A stretch of 64,000 nucleotides of DNA from Candidatus Geocrenenecus huangii (GTDB lineage: Archaea > Thermoproteota > Nitrososphaeria_A > Caldarchaeales > Wolframiiraptoraceae), in the NCBI GenBank assembly GCA_023268155.1, contig JALNKM010000003.1:1-64000 (forward strand), given 5' to 3'. The notes under the pieces are model-generated. The model worked only from the letters and a program-made list of their open reading frames with translations, had not been told where the DNA came from and did no database searches. The position numbers were made by a program, and so were the translations under genes. Below, piece by piece: positions 8,230-17,384 of this stretch (within the stretch, counting starts at the first letter, position 1; each line of letters opens with the position of its first letter).

Positions 8230-10314
8230 CTAGTCTACTATCTCGTATATGTATACGTATGCGTAGCTGTAGTATGGCTCACTAGATTGATATACCAGCT
8301 TAAAATGATTGAATGTTGAGGGCTGGTAAATATGGCCTGTTACTCCAGCTTGGATCTGTTGTGGTTTATATGGGATCAGTCTTCCTAGCAGTGTATCTGT
8401 CCAGAATTTATCGGTGGGCCTATTGTTCTCGTCTAGATATTCGGATTCCGTAAAATTATATCCAACTTGATTAGCTATCCTTAGCATCCAGATCCATTTG
8501 GCTTCATCTCCGTATCCGAGTAGCATTGGTACATTTGTACCTCCTGTCGTGTAGACTGTATGAGTTATAAAGATCAAGACATGTGTTGCTTTGAGCTTCT
8601 TGAATACAGTATATGCTGTTTCCTCATCTGACATAAATGCATATGCTACTTCACCTATCTTAGTAGTATTCAACGTCGCGTTATCAACTATACTGGTATG
8701 ATTCCCTAGAACGGTTATCCAGTATCCATAATCCCACCACGATACAACCACAGCATCGGAGGGAAGATTATCTCTCATCCAGCTTAGAGCTTTAAGCCAG
8801 TCAGGGATACTTGACCTAGCTGGGAGACTAGACGATACAACTGTTGGAGGAACATAGGCTGTATCTATAGGAGATATTGAGTATCTAACACCGTAGGTGG
8901 ATGGAACAAGGCTAAACAATAGTAGACTACATACAAGGATAGGCGTAACAACATAGTATTCTATGCCTATCGTCTTCGCTTTCTCTCTTCTATGGTAAGT
9001 TATACTAATGTTTCGTGCTAGGCCTCTCAACATCTCCGATAAGCCAAAGGCAGCAACAATAACGACAGCAGGAGTAGCCAAGATCGTTAGTCTGGTCATA
9101 GTAGAGGCAAAATAAACAACGAAGACCGTTAATAAAATCATGAATATATCGACGTCCTCTCTCCTCTTGAATAGATAGTAGAAACCAGCTGGAACCAGGA
9201 ATAACTTGAATCCAGCATCAGAGAATATTATAGCCCATGTAGACACCTGGTTTTCTGCAACAGATATCACTATTGGTTGTATTGACCTTAAGGATGGGAT
9301 AATAGTGCTAAGAAACTTTAATCCTGGGAGCCCTAAGCTGCCTATCATGAGTAGTGAGCAGAAGGCGATTACGCCCCCGATCAATACGTAGTGTGGAAGA
9401 TTCTTAAGGATTCGAGAATTGAAACTCGACAATTCGAAAGATAATAGATAGATGAAGACCGCTATCGAGACGACTATCGTTACTTCTCTTAGGAAACCTA
9501 ATCCAAGCTTTGGAACCATTACAGCTATCAGGCCATATAGGAAAGCGGTAATAGAATATGATATGAGGAGCTTCCTCCTATATCTTCCGATGAAAGCTAG
9601 TATTCCAGTGAATATGGGTATGAAGGTTATAGGAAATCTAGAAGCCCCCCATGTTGCTGTAACGTATCCTAACGAGAGCCCCGCTATCACGGAGTAGATT
9701 ATTACTCCTTTCAATGTTCTATCCTTCTTTATCGCTAGAATGTAAGCCAGGAATCCAAGCATCATAAACGGTATACTTATGCTTTCATCATCAAACCATC
9801 CGAAGTGTGTTCTCTGAATACTCGCATTGCTTAAAGCTAATAAGAATGCGGATAAGAATCCTGCAGGTTTCCCTCCGACCTCTCTGCCGAGAAAGAATGC
9901 TATCAACGTAGTTACTATACCCATTAATGTTGGAAGGAATGCCGCCAGCTCTAATGGGTCAACTGTTAACCCGATACCGTTTAGTATGTGGTAAATGAAT
10001 GCAGCTAGAAAAGGTACCCCGGGGAAAGCTGTACGACCCACGTCTCTACCATCCGGATACCATGAATCGTAATCATGCCAATTAAAGAATTCTATAAATC
10101 CTGACCAGCCTCTGTCAACTACATATTTCATCTCTTTATACTGCATCCACGGGTCGAATTCGCTTAGATAGAGCCCCCATCTTAATGGAAGAACTCTGAC
10201 GAAGAATGCTAACGCAAGTATCATGAGTAAGATCATCACTTCGAGGAAGATTATCTTACCGCCGAATATTTTCGAGGCGAGGTTTACGAATTCGGTTTTC
10301 CTAATCCTTTCCAT
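8230..10314 (-). CDS. aglB: Oligosaccharyltransferase AglB (STT3)
   Basis: AglB moves a lipid-linked glycan onto Asn-X-Ser/Thr sequons of exported proteins at the outer membrane face. The 694-residue protein has an N-terminal polytopic region with SEFDPWMQYKEM (the first catalytic Asp motif) and GWFDDESISI, then a soluble C-terminal domain with the hallmark WWDYGYW and a DK-type motif DEAKWIWM. It lacks extra C-terminal beta domains, so it is one of the shorter archaeal forms. The next genes upstream encode surface proteins rich in sequons, which are likely substrates. Confidence 0.96.
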   Translation of the reverse strand: MERIRKTEFVNLASKIFGGKIIFLEVMILLMILALAFFVRVLPLRWGLYLSEFDPWMQYKEMKYVVDRGWSGFIEFFNWHDYDSWYPDGRDVGRTAFPGVPFLAAFIYHILNGIGLTVDPLELAAFLPTLMGIVTTLIAFFLGREVGGKPAGFLSAFLLALSNASIQRTHFGWFDDESISIPFMMLGFLAYILAIKKDRTLKGVIIYSVIAGLSLGYVTATWGASRFPITFIPIFTGILAFIGRYRRKLLISYSITAFLYGLIAVMVPKLGLGFLREVTIVVSIAVFIYLLSFELSSFNSRILKNLPHYVLIGGVIAFCSLLMIGSLGLPGLKFLSTIIPSLRSIQPIVISVAENQVSTWAIIFSDAGFKLFLVPAGFYYLFKRREDVDIFMILLTVFVVYFASTMTRLTILATPAVVIVAAFGLSEMLRGLARNISITYHRREKAKTIGIEYYVVTPILVCSLLLFSLVPSTYGVRYSISPIDTAYVPPTVVSSSLPARSSIPDWLKALSWMRDNLPSDAVVVSWWDYGYWITVLGNHTSIVDNATLNTTKIGEVAYAFMSDEETAYTVFKKLKATHVLIFITHTVYTTGGTNVPMLLGYGDEAKWIWMLRIANQVGYNFTESEYLDENNRPTDKFWTDTLLGRLIPYKPQQIQAGVTGHIYQPSTFNHFKLVYQSSEPYYSYAYVYIYEIVD

Positions 10315-10399
10315 TCTGGAACAATCTTAGCAGTGGTCTATTTAAATTTGTCACCAGGGATTCTTAGATGAAAAATTAAGTAGTGTCCATGCTCTCTAT

Positions 10400-10460
10400 A
10401 TGTGGATGATGAAGCCGAACATCATCTGATTAGATGATGATGGATCAACCGTCTGAAAAA
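10400..10460 (+). ncRNA. C/D-box guide sRNA (rRNA 2'-O-methylation)
   Basis: The stretch has complete C/D architecture: box C ATGATGA 10406-10412, a 13-nt guide 10413-10425, box D' CTGA 10426-10429, a 4-nt linker, box C' ATGATGA 10434-10440, a 12-nt guide 10441-10452, and box D CTGA 10453-10456. The D guide contains GGATCAACCG, complementary over ten bases to CGGUUGAUCC at the 5' end of archaeal 16S rRNA. The D+5 rule puts the methyl group on the first U of GGUUG. The D' guide has no perfect target that I recall. A TATA-like AAAAATTAA at about 10371-10379 is placed to start transcription near 10400. Exact ends are estimates. Confidence 0.85.
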
Positions 10461-10545
10461 ATCTCCAAAACTTTCTGAAACTGATAAGTTAATATTAATC
10501 TTAATCAAAATGGTTTTAGTCAGATATTCTAGAGACCACTCCTCA

Positions 10546-10632
10546 TTATCTACTTTTTAATCTATTCTGCATGTAGAGTATTAGGAGAACTAGGCATAAT
10601 AATAATACTGCGAGAATGTAGGTTGTATTCAT
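10546..10632 (-). CDS. 28-residue single-pass membrane peptide
   Basis: The ATG at 10632-10630 overlaps the stop of the preceding minus-strand gene as ATGA. The 28-codon frame encodes a short polar start (MNTTY), about 16 hydrophobic residues and a basic end (QNRLKSR). The overlap and hydrophobic design suggest a real, translationally coupled peptide at the end of the surface-protein unit, perhaps an accessory of the anchored protein before it. There is no homology evidence. Confidence 0.45.
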   Translation of the reverse strand: MNTTYILAVLLLCLVLLILYMQNRLKSR

Positions 10633-11066
10633 TGTTCTTCTACCTGTCTCCTCTCATACTTACGAAGTCTTATGAGAATTATCAATAGTATTATGACTGT
10701 GGTAACCATTATCGCCAGCATAGTTGAGTAAGTCTCGAATGGAAGATAGGTGTAAACGGTTAATGTTATTGTCTCGGTGATCGTCAACGAGATAGTTTTC
10801 GCAACTGTTACACTCTGGGTTTTAAATATCGATGAGAACTCAATCGAAGTCTGAATTACAGTAACGTATTCTCTAATGGTCTTGGTATACGTCTCGGTAA
10901 TCGGTACTCCGGTATACGTGTATATCGTTTCAGTGACCGTAGCCGTCTCTTCTAGGCCACTAGTGCGCTGAGTACCTACACCCACAAAATTTACACCCAC
11001 CGTTAAACAAATCAATAATAATATGGGGGCAATCTTTGAAACATTAACTTTCAATATCTCCATCAC
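10629..11066 (-). CDS. Membrane-anchored threonine-rich surface protein
   Basis: This 145-residue protein has an N-terminal hydrophobic signal segment (residues 12-30), an extracellular part built of Thr/Val/Ile-rich stretches such as TVTETIYTYTG and TISLTITETITLTV, a C-terminal transmembrane helix and a basic cytoplasmic tail (RLRKYERR). This is the design of an archaeal cell-surface anchor or stalk subunit. The start lies inside the preceding 789-residue gene (23-nt overlap), so the two are co-translated and may form a complex. I recognise no family. Confidence 0.75.
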   Translation of the reverse strand: MMEILKVNVSKIAPILLLICLTVGVNFVGVGTQRTSGLEETATVTETIYTYTGVPITETYTKTIREYVTVIQTSIEFSSIFKTQSVTVAKTISLTITETITLTVYTYLPFETYSTMLAIMVTTVIILLIILIRLRKYERRQVEEQ

Positions 11067-13413
11067 CCTGTATGGCTTCTCTAAATTTAATCTTCCACAT
11101 TTTGTGGTAAATCAAGCCAATGTAAGATGCTATGAAGACTGAGACTAATTGAAGAAGCTGAATCATCGGACTTTCCACAGATGGTGCTAGAACCCACGTT
11201 ACTTCAACTATCTTATCTCCTAAGATATCTTCAACCCCATAAGGGTTCACAGCTTTAAACTTAAACCCAAGAAAACCTAACAACCCCTCACAGAGATATT
11301 CCGGAGGCTCGACTCTCCAAGCAACCTTTGCACCCTTAGGGTATAACCCCTCACCTATGAATACCCCTCTCTCAGTATTCCCTTTTAACTGGAAATATTC
11401 AATGAGATCATACTGCATACGGATAGTTAAGGGCCTATCAACGTAGAATGATTTCAATCCAGGCGTATCATATTCTATTTCACCAACTAAGCCTTTTACG
11501 AACAATATAGAAATGTCTTCATAATCTATCCTCTCCGGAAAATAACATACTAATGTTGTTTTCTCTGGAACCCATATTTCATCAAAATCTTCATTGCTAC
11601 TCCATCCGGTTAGGCTGGGTGGACCTAGGCATAATGGATATTTGGCACCCGATAAAGATACCGTGAAGACTCTTACTATGAAGTATCTATCTAGACGTAC
11701 CTCTATTTCTCCAGGAGAATCAACCATGAAGATGATCGTCTCATTATCTTTTATGAACTCATAGGTTAAGTCTGATCTAAGGCTTCCAAGCTCTATTCTC
11801 TCTCCCACAGATGATGGAGATAGAAGGCTACCTAGGTGTAGTTTGTATGAGGTTCCTATCGGAACCCAATCTTCCCTCCGTAGGGTTTTGATAGAAGAAT
11901 AACTAACTATTACATCTAGCTTCACTTCAGCATCGTAATATAGCTTAATGTATCCCGGCTTATTAACTACAACTACTACGTAATCATCTTCTAGCTCTGC
12001 TTTAAGGGATGATTCAAAGTTGCTTGGAACAAATCTAACATTATTTAAGACGTATTCTCGGAAAGGTATCTTAACTATCCTTCCTTTCTCGACCCAGTAT
12101 TCTCCTACGGATTCATCCACGTATCGTAAAAGGTTATCGAGATAAATTTTTCTACTCGAAACCGTATCCGGTACTTTAACTTCCGAGTCAATTATCATTT
12201 TACTGTATTCATGGTATTTATAGGTGATCGTGTAGGGGGCCTGAACTTTGAGGACTAAAAAATCGTTAAACGTTTCTCCATTCACATCTATTCCCGACAA
12301 TACGTATTTCCTAGAAATGGATTCAAAGATTCTGGGAGCATTGGTGGAAAAACTTCCTCCCCTCTCAACCCATTCATCTTCTTCAATTATATTTAGGATT
12401 TCCTCATTCGGTTCAACTCTTGTCGAGACTAAGTAGAAGGTTGAATAACTAAATTGGAGAGTAATCGTCCAGCCCGGCTCAACGAATATTTCTCTAAGAT
12501 TGTTCTCAGCAATGTACTTAGTCTTGTTGGATAATGTTATTTCATCTTCAATTATAACGAATATTGTTGATGGTTGATGTATTGACAACACTATATTATG
12601 CTCTCCTCCGCTGGAGATCACTCTCTCCAACACCGAGCCTTCTGGCAAGATGAGGGCCTGAACACTTACCTTAACATTTGAGGGTAGACCAACAACAACT
12701 ATCTTTACTATTGTAGGGATAGGAGTGACTGTTACTTTACAAGTTTTCGAATCCGAAATTATCCAAGTATTATTGGTTGGGTCGAAGTATTCTATCAATG
12801 ATGTTACTATAACATCTTTAGGCTCTGAAGGAGCTGTAATCTGTCTATACATAGGTATAGATCCATTCCCAGATAATTTCAATTCTATCATAGTTTCAGG
12901 CTGCTCATCTAAGAGAATTCTTACTCTAACCCTTGCTTCACCAAATACTACATAGTTGAATGAAAGGTTTAAGGGCATCTTCTCTCCCGTTGTTACTATT
13001 GAGAGGCAAGTATAATTTGTAAAATAGAGTATGGGAGTATTAAATCGAGGCGAGACCGTTAACGTAATGTTTTCTTGTTCTAGAGTTGTCATGCCTCTCA
13101 GAAGACCTAGCGTTAACGTATAGTTTCCAGTGGGAGCGTCTATAGGTACTCTAAGAGCGAGATAAGAGATATAAGGAGTTCTTCCTTCTCTAAGAGATAA
13201 AGAATAGTTTAGCCAGACAGGTACTTGGAGTATGGTTAATCTTACATATTGATTCTTGATTTCTTCACCTACATATATCTTAATTATGATTTCTTCTCCA
13301 GGAGCTATTTTAACTATTTGAGGATATACTCTGATCCAATCTAGAGAATATCCGTTCTGGAGGAAAGATAGTAGAAATAGTGAAGCAGTTAATATAATGA
13401 GTATCTTTCTCAT
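11044..13413 (-). CDS. Large secreted, C-terminally anchored surface protein
   Basis: The 789-residue protein starts with a signal peptide (hydrophobic residues 4-22, cleavage probably near NGYS) and ends with a transmembrane helix near residues 755-775 plus a charged tail. Between them are beta-rich, probably immunoglobulin-like domains; an early segment with APGEEIIIKIYVGEE resembles a CARDB/NEW3-type domain. At least nine N-glycosylation sequons are visible (NYS, NYT, NIT, NLS, NGS, NNT, NKT, NET). I infer a glycosylated cell-envelope protein. Its ATG overlaps the lipB stop by 4 nt, so it is expressed with the lipoylation genes, which is unexpected. Confidence 0.72.
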   Translation of the reverse strand: MRKILIILTASLFLLSFLQNGYSLDWIRVYPQIVKIAPGEEIIIKIYVGEEIKNQYVRLTILQVPVWLNYSLSLREGRTPYISYLALRVPIDAPTGNYTLTLGLLRGMTTLEQENITLTVSPRFNTPILYFTNYTCLSIVTTGEKMPLNLSFNYVVFGEARVRVRILLDEQPETMIELKLSGNGSIPMYRQITAPSEPKDVIVTSLIEYFDPTNNTWIISDSKTCKVTVTPIPTIVKIVVVGLPSNVKVSVQALILPEGSVLERVISSGGEHNIVLSIHQPSTIFVIIEDEITLSNKTKYIAENNLREIFVEPGWTITLQFSYSTFYLVSTRVEPNEEILNIIEEDEWVERGGSFSTNAPRIFESISRKYVLSGIDVNGETFNDFLVLKVQAPYTITYKYHEYSKMIIDSEVKVPDTVSSRKIYLDNLLRYVDESVGEYWVEKGRIVKIPFREYVLNNVRFVPSNFESSLKAELEDDYVVVVVNKPGYIKLYYDAEVKLDVIVSYSSIKTLRREDWVPIGTSYKLHLGSLLSPSSVGERIELGSLRSDLTYEFIKDNETIIFMVDSPGEIEVRLDRYFIVRVFTVSLSGAKYPLCLGPPSLTGWSSNEDFDEIWVPEKTTLVCYFPERIDYEDISILFVKGLVGEIEYDTPGLKSFYVDRPLTIRMQYDLIEYFQLKGNTERGVFIGEGLYPKGAKVAWRVEPPEYLCEGLLGFLGFKFKAVNPYGVEDILGDKIVEVTWVLAPSVESPMIQLLQLVSVFIASYIGLIYHKMWKIKFREAIQGDGDIES

Positions 13414-14090
13414 GTTCGTATTCCCAAAATTTTCTCTCTACCATCTAAGACCCTACGGGAGCCTATCTTAGTATAGGCGAAAGTTTCACATATTTTCTCG
13501 ACTAATATTTCCTTCACTGTCTCCATATCCACCTTCTTTCCTAGTAGTCTCTCCATAGACGTCATGATCTCCGGGCTTAACCCACATGGATTAATCAACT
13601 TGAAATATTCTAGGTTTGTGTTAACGTTTAACGCAAACCCATGGTAGGTTACCCACCATCTCAAAGCTAAACCTATAGATGCTATCTTTTTGCTTCCAAC
13701 CCATACTCCGGGATGACCAGCTACTCTACTGGCTTCGATGTTGAATTCCTTAAGAGTTGTTATCAATGCTTCTTCGATACTCCAGACGAAATCTTTTATA
13801 GAATTGTTGAAAAAGTTAAGGTCTACTATAAAGTATCCTACAAGCTGACCTGGACCATGATATGTTGCTTCCCCACCTCTTTCTACATGATATACCGGAA
13901 TACCTTTTATGTATTTATAGTGTTCCCTCATTCTTCTGCCAAGCGTGATTACGTGGGGATGTTCAAGTAGAAGCAACGTATCCGGGATCTTTCCTCCTAC
14001 TCTATCTTCAACGAGCGAAAGCTGTAGCTTATGAGCCGCCTCGTATTCTGTTAAGCCTAGATCTAATACTTGGAGTTCTTTCATGTTCAC
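13410..14090 (-). CDS. lipB: Octanoyltransferase LipB
   Basis: LipB transfers octanoyl from an acyl carrier to the lysine of lipoyl domains. The 226-residue protein carries RGGEATYHGPGQLVGY, GVWVGSKKIASIGLALRWW with the catalytic lysine, HGFALNVN, and NPCGL with the catalytic cysteine, all in the expected order. Length is normal. It overlaps lpdA by 4 nt upstream and the surface-protein gene by 4 nt downstream. Together with LipA it makes lipoate in situ; no lipoyl-domain protein (GcvH or E2) is in the window. Confidence 0.96.
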   Translation of the reverse strand: MNMKELQVLDLGLTEYEAAHKLQLSLVEDRVGGKIPDTLLLLEHPHVITLGRRMREHYKYIKGIPVYHVERGGEATYHGPGQLVGYFIVDLNFFNNSIKDFVWSIEEALITTLKEFNIEASRVAGHPGVWVGSKKIASIGLALRWWVTYHGFALNVNTNLEYFKLINPCGLSPEIMTSMERLLGKKVDMETVKEILVEKICETFAYTKIGSRRVLDGREKILGIRT

Positions 14091-15481
14091 TTCACCAACA
14101 TGTGGATAGGCTTAAAGATTGCTGCTTCTGCGGCTTCACCGAATAATTCGGTGAAGGTTGGATGTGGATGGATCGCATCTGCCATCTGCTCAATAGTTAA
14201 TTTATTCTTGACCGCGAGGACTGCTTCTCCAATTATTTCTGTGGCCCTACTACCTACTATCTGGACGCCGAGGATCTTTCCCGACACCTCATCCGAAACA
14301 ATCCTGATGAAGCCTTCAGTCTCTTCTTCTGCAATAGCTCTACCAAGTGAGGAATACGGGAACCTGGTTACTTTAACTTTGTATCCTTTCTTCTCCGCTT
14401 CATCCTTCGTCAACCCCACCGTGGCTATCTCAGGATCCGTAAATATTGCGGAGGGCACGGTGAATGGATCATATACTCTAACAAAACCACATATATTCTC
14501 TGCAGCGATTATTCCTTGCCTAGAAGCTTTATGGGCCATGAATGGGGGTCCAGTGACATCTCCGACAGCATACACGTTTCCTAGACTAGTTCTACAATGT
14601 TCATCTATCTTAATAGATCCCTTATTATCCAGTTCAATGCCTATATTATCTACTCCCAGCTCTCTCACCAAAGGTCTCTTTCCTACTGCGATGAGGGCGA
14701 AATCCGAGATGTTCTCGATTGTTTCGTTCGGGGTCTCAATTACTGCTTTCACTTTATCGTCTTTAGCTTCTGCAGATACTACACGTGAGGAGAGATGTAT
14801 ACTGACTCCGAGCTGCTTTAGTTTCCGCTCTAAGATTTTTGCTATATCTTTCTCCAACCCAGGTAATAGCTGATCCATTATCTCCACTATCGTTATCCCT
14901 GTACCCATCTTAGCATACACTGTTCCTAGCTCTAGCCCGATTGCTCCTCCACCAACTATCAATAAAGTTGAGGGTACTTCCGGTAATTCGAGAGCTTCTT
15001 TAGCTCCTATTATCCTTTTGCCGTCATAAGCGATCTGTGGTAGAGAGATCGGTGATGCCCCTGAAGCAATTATAATGTTTTCACCATGTATCTCTCTGGA
15101 AGAACCATTTCTCTCTTTTACTCTAACACTCTTATCATCCTCCATTAATGCTGTGCCATGGTAGACTTTCACATTGTATCCTTTCAGAAGATATTCAACA
15201 CCTTCTCTAATTCTCCCGACTAGTTTTCTCCTCTTATCCTGCAGTATACTCCATTCGAATCCTGCATTCTTCAATAGACCTGATTTAGAAAGCTTATAGA
15301 ATTGTTTGACGTTCTCAATAAGTATCTTTGAAGGTATACACCCATAGTTTAAACATTCTCCACCTACAAGGTCTCTCTCAATTAACGCAGTCTTTTTACC
15401 GTGTTGAGCGAGCCTAATAGCTGCAACATATCCTCCAGGCCCCCCGCCTATCACTATAGCATCATACTTCTCAGAAGACAT
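14087..15481 (-). CDS. lpdA: Dihydrolipoamide dehydrogenase
   Basis: This 464-residue flavoprotein reoxidises dihydrolipoyl groups with NAD+. Motifs in order are IGGGPGGYVAAI for FAD, the redox pair in GGECLNYGCIPSK, the NAD-site VGGGAIGLELG, the second FAD motif VYAVGDVTG, and HPHPTFTE near the C terminus with the His-Glu active-site base. It starts 4 nt after lipA and overlaps lipB by 4 nt. The presence of E3 with LipA and LipB implies a lipoyl-dependent complex, either glycine cleavage or a 2-oxoacid dehydrogenase, encoded elsewhere. Confidence 0.96.
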   Translation of the reverse strand: MSSEKYDAIVIGGGPGGYVAAIRLAQHGKKTALIERDLVGGECLNYGCIPSKILIENVKQFYKLSKSGLLKNAGFEWSILQDKRRKLVGRIREGVEYLLKGYNVKVYHGTALMEDDKSVRVKERNGSSREIHGENIIIASGASPISLPQIAYDGKRIIGAKEALELPEVPSTLLIVGGGAIGLELGTVYAKMGTGITIVEIMDQLLPGLEKDIAKILERKLKQLGVSIHLSSRVVSAEAKDDKVKAVIETPNETIENISDFALIAVGKRPLVRELGVDNIGIELDNKGSIKIDEHCRTSLGNVYAVGDVTGPPFMAHKASRQGIIAAENICGFVRVYDPFTVPSAIFTDPEIATVGLTKDEAEKKGYKVKVTRFPYSSLGRAIAEEETEGFIRIVSDEVSGKILGVQIVGSRATEIIGEAVLAVKNKLTIEQMADAIHPHPTFTELFGEAAEAAIFKPIHMLVK

Positions 15482-15485
15482 TTTC

Positions 15486-16379
15486 TCAACCCGTCCTATC
15501 GGTATTCTTACTTAAGATGGCTCTTAGAAAATATTCTGCGGCTAGATAAGAACTTCTTACTAGGGGGCCTGAAGCAACGTACACGAACCCCAAGTTTTCC
15601 CCTATTCTTCTCAGTTCTTCGAATTTTTCTGGCGGAACATATTCCTTGACTGGTAGATGCCTTTTAGACGGTCTGAGATATTGTCCGATAGTGAAGAAAT
15701 CTACTTTGATTCTCCTTAAATCCATCATCGTTTGAATTACTTCTTCGATTGTTTCTCCTAAGCCTAGCATTAGAGAAGACTTTGTATAGATGTTAGGATC
15801 TAGCTCTTTCACAATCTTCAAAGTTCTGAGAGACTTATCGTATCCAGCTCTACTGTCTCTTATTAAGGGGGTCAGCCGCCTCACAGTTTCTACATTATGG
15901 CCTATTACGTCAGGTCCAGCCTCCACAACTGTCTTCAATGCTTTAACATCATTGTTGAAGTCAGGGATCAACACCTCTATTAAGGTGTCATCATTGATCT
16001 TCTTTATCTCTCTTATTGTTTCTGCGTATATTGATGCCCCCCCATCTTTTAAATCGTCCCTAGTTACAGAAGTTATAACGACATATTTCAAATCGAGTTC
16101 GGAGACTGCTTGAGCCACCCTCCTCGGTTCTTCTAAGTCTACGAAGCCTTTAGGGTTGCCAGATTTGACTGCGCAAAATCTACACGACCTGGTACACGTG
16201 TCTCCAAGTATCAAGATCGTCGCTGTTCGGCATCCCCAGCATTCAGATATGTTTGGGCATAAAGCCTCTTCACATACTGTATTTAGATTATACTTCTTCA
16301 TAATACTTCTTGTATGAGCATACCCTTCACTTGATGGAAGCTTTACTCTGATCCAACTAGGCTTAAGAGGGCCCGTCAT
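15486..16379 (-). CDS. lipA: Lipoyl synthase LipA
   Basis: LipA is a radical-SAM enzyme that inserts two sulfurs into octanoyl-protein. The 297-residue sequence has the auxiliary-cluster motif CEEALCPNISEC (Cx4Cx5C), the radical-SAM motif CTRSCRFC (Cx3Cx2C), and the C-terminal RSSY that ligates the auxiliary cluster. It is the first gene of the minus-strand unit lipA-lpdA-lipB-surface proteins, transcribed divergently from the por operon. Confidence 0.97.
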   Translation of the reverse strand: MTGPLKPSWIRVKLPSSEGYAHTRSIMKKYNLNTVCEEALCPNISECWGCRTATILILGDTCTRSCRFCAVKSGNPKGFVDLEEPRRVAQAVSELDLKYVVITSVTRDDLKDGGASIYAETIREIKKINDDTLIEVLIPDFNNDVKALKTVVEAGPDVIGHNVETVRRLTPLIRDSRAGYDKSLRTLKIVKELDPNIYTKSSLMLGLGETIEEVIQTMMDLRRIKVDFFTIGQYLRPSKRHLPVKEYVPPEKFEELRRIGENLGFVYVASGPLVRSSYLAAEYFLRAILSKNTDRTG

Positions 16380-16530
16380 CTACACTCGTATAGAAATTCC
16401 AAACTAAAAATTTTACAAGTCCTAACTCTTGGTAGGAAGACATCCTTGTAACGTCTTTATATTATATATAATCTCGGCATAGAGAATGGTTAAGAGACGA
16501 TTTATATAATTTTATTTGAGGTCGGCGTTA
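16380..16530. promoter_or_regulatory. Divergent promoter region between lipA and por
   Basis: An AT-rich palindromic block TTATATTATATATAAT lies at about 16458-16473. TTTATATAAT at 16501-16510 is well placed to drive the por operon, with a predicted start near 16530. The minus-strand lipA promoter must also be here; AAAATTTTTAGT-like sequence around 16402-16415 is a candidate. No clear operator repeat was seen. Confidence 0.5.
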
Positions 16531-17088
16531 TTGATCGAGATTAGATGGCATGGAAGAGGAGGTCAGGGAGTAGTAACAGTAAGCGATATCCTTGCCCGCT
16601 CCGCAGTGTTGGAAGGAAAGTATGCTCAGCATTTCCCAGAGTTTGGACCTGAGAGATCTGGTGCTCCTGTAAAAGCCTTTACAAGAATCTCCGACGAACC
16701 TATTGAGATACATTCAGGCATCTACAATCCGGACGTAGTAATTATTATAGACAGAGGGATGTCTCAGAGGTTCCAGCCATACATCGATGGATTAAAAGGA
16801 AATGGAATGGTATTCTTAAATCTAGGAGATGATGCCTCGCATATTGACAGGTCTACCCTTCCTCCGGCTGCGAAGGTATATACTGTTGATGCTAGAAAGA
16901 TCTCAGTTGAGGAAATTGGTAGACCAATATTCAATATCCCGATGTTGGGTGGTTTAGTTAGAGTATTAAAGATGCCTACCCTAAATATTGTCGAAGAAGT
17001 TTTGAGTGGAAGATTTTCAGGAGAATTAGTTGAGGCAAATATCAAAATACTGCGCAGAGCATATAATGAGGTGAAAAACCTTGGTTGA
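16531..17088 (+). CDS. porG: Pyruvate-type ferredoxin oxidoreductase, gamma subunit
   Basis: The gamma subunit of the four-subunit enzyme that converts 2-oxoacid plus CoA to acyl-CoA, CO2 and reduced ferredoxin. IRWHGRGGQGVVTVSDILA, FPEFGPERSGAPVKAF and IFNIPMLGGL are family signatures. The frame opens at TTG 16516, but TTG 16531 follows GAGGTC and coincides with the predicted transcription start, so it may be leaderless. The gene order gamma-delta-alpha-beta is the archaeal POR order, and the stop overlaps porD. Confidence 0.94.
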   Translation: MIEIRWHGRGGQGVVTVSDILARSAVLEGKYAQHFPEFGPERSGAPVKAFTRISDEPIEIHSGIYNPDVVIIIDRGMSQRFQPYIDGLKGNGMVFLNLGDDASHIDRSTLPPAAKVYTVDARKISVEEIGRPIFNIPMLGGLVRVLKMPTLNIVEEVLSGRFSGELVEANIKILRRAYNEVKNLG

Positions 17089-17383
17089 TATAGATGTCAA
17101 AAAGATAGTTGCAGGTGAGTTTTCATGGAAGACTTTACCTCCCGCCGGGATGATTGAGATCCCTACTTCCATAGAATACAAGACTGGAACTTGGAGAATA
17201 GAAAAACCAGTCATAGACCAATCTAAATGCACAAAGTGTCTTATCTGCTGGATATATTGCCCAGACATGTCTATCAAAAGAATGTTCGACGGGGGAGTAG
17301 AGGTCGATTATGAATTCTGCAAAGGATGTGGAATATGTGCTGAAGTCTGTCCGCAAAAAGCGATTAAGATGGTGGAAGAGTAG
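17081..17383 (+). CDS. porD: Pyruvate-type ferredoxin oxidoreductase, delta (ferredoxin) subunit
   Basis: A 100-residue subunit with two 4Fe-4S motifs, CTKCLICWIYCPD and CKGCGICAEVCP, that passes electrons from the TPP site to external ferredoxin. The start is TTG 17081, overlapping the porG stop by 8 nt. One nucleotide separates its stop from the porA ATG. Confidence 0.95.
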   Translation: MVDIDVKKIVAGEFSWKTLPPAGMIEIPTSIEYKTGTWRIEKPVIDQSKCTKCLICWIYCPDMSIKRMFDGGVEVDYEFCKGCGICAEVCPQKAIKMVEE

Positions 17384-17384
17384 C

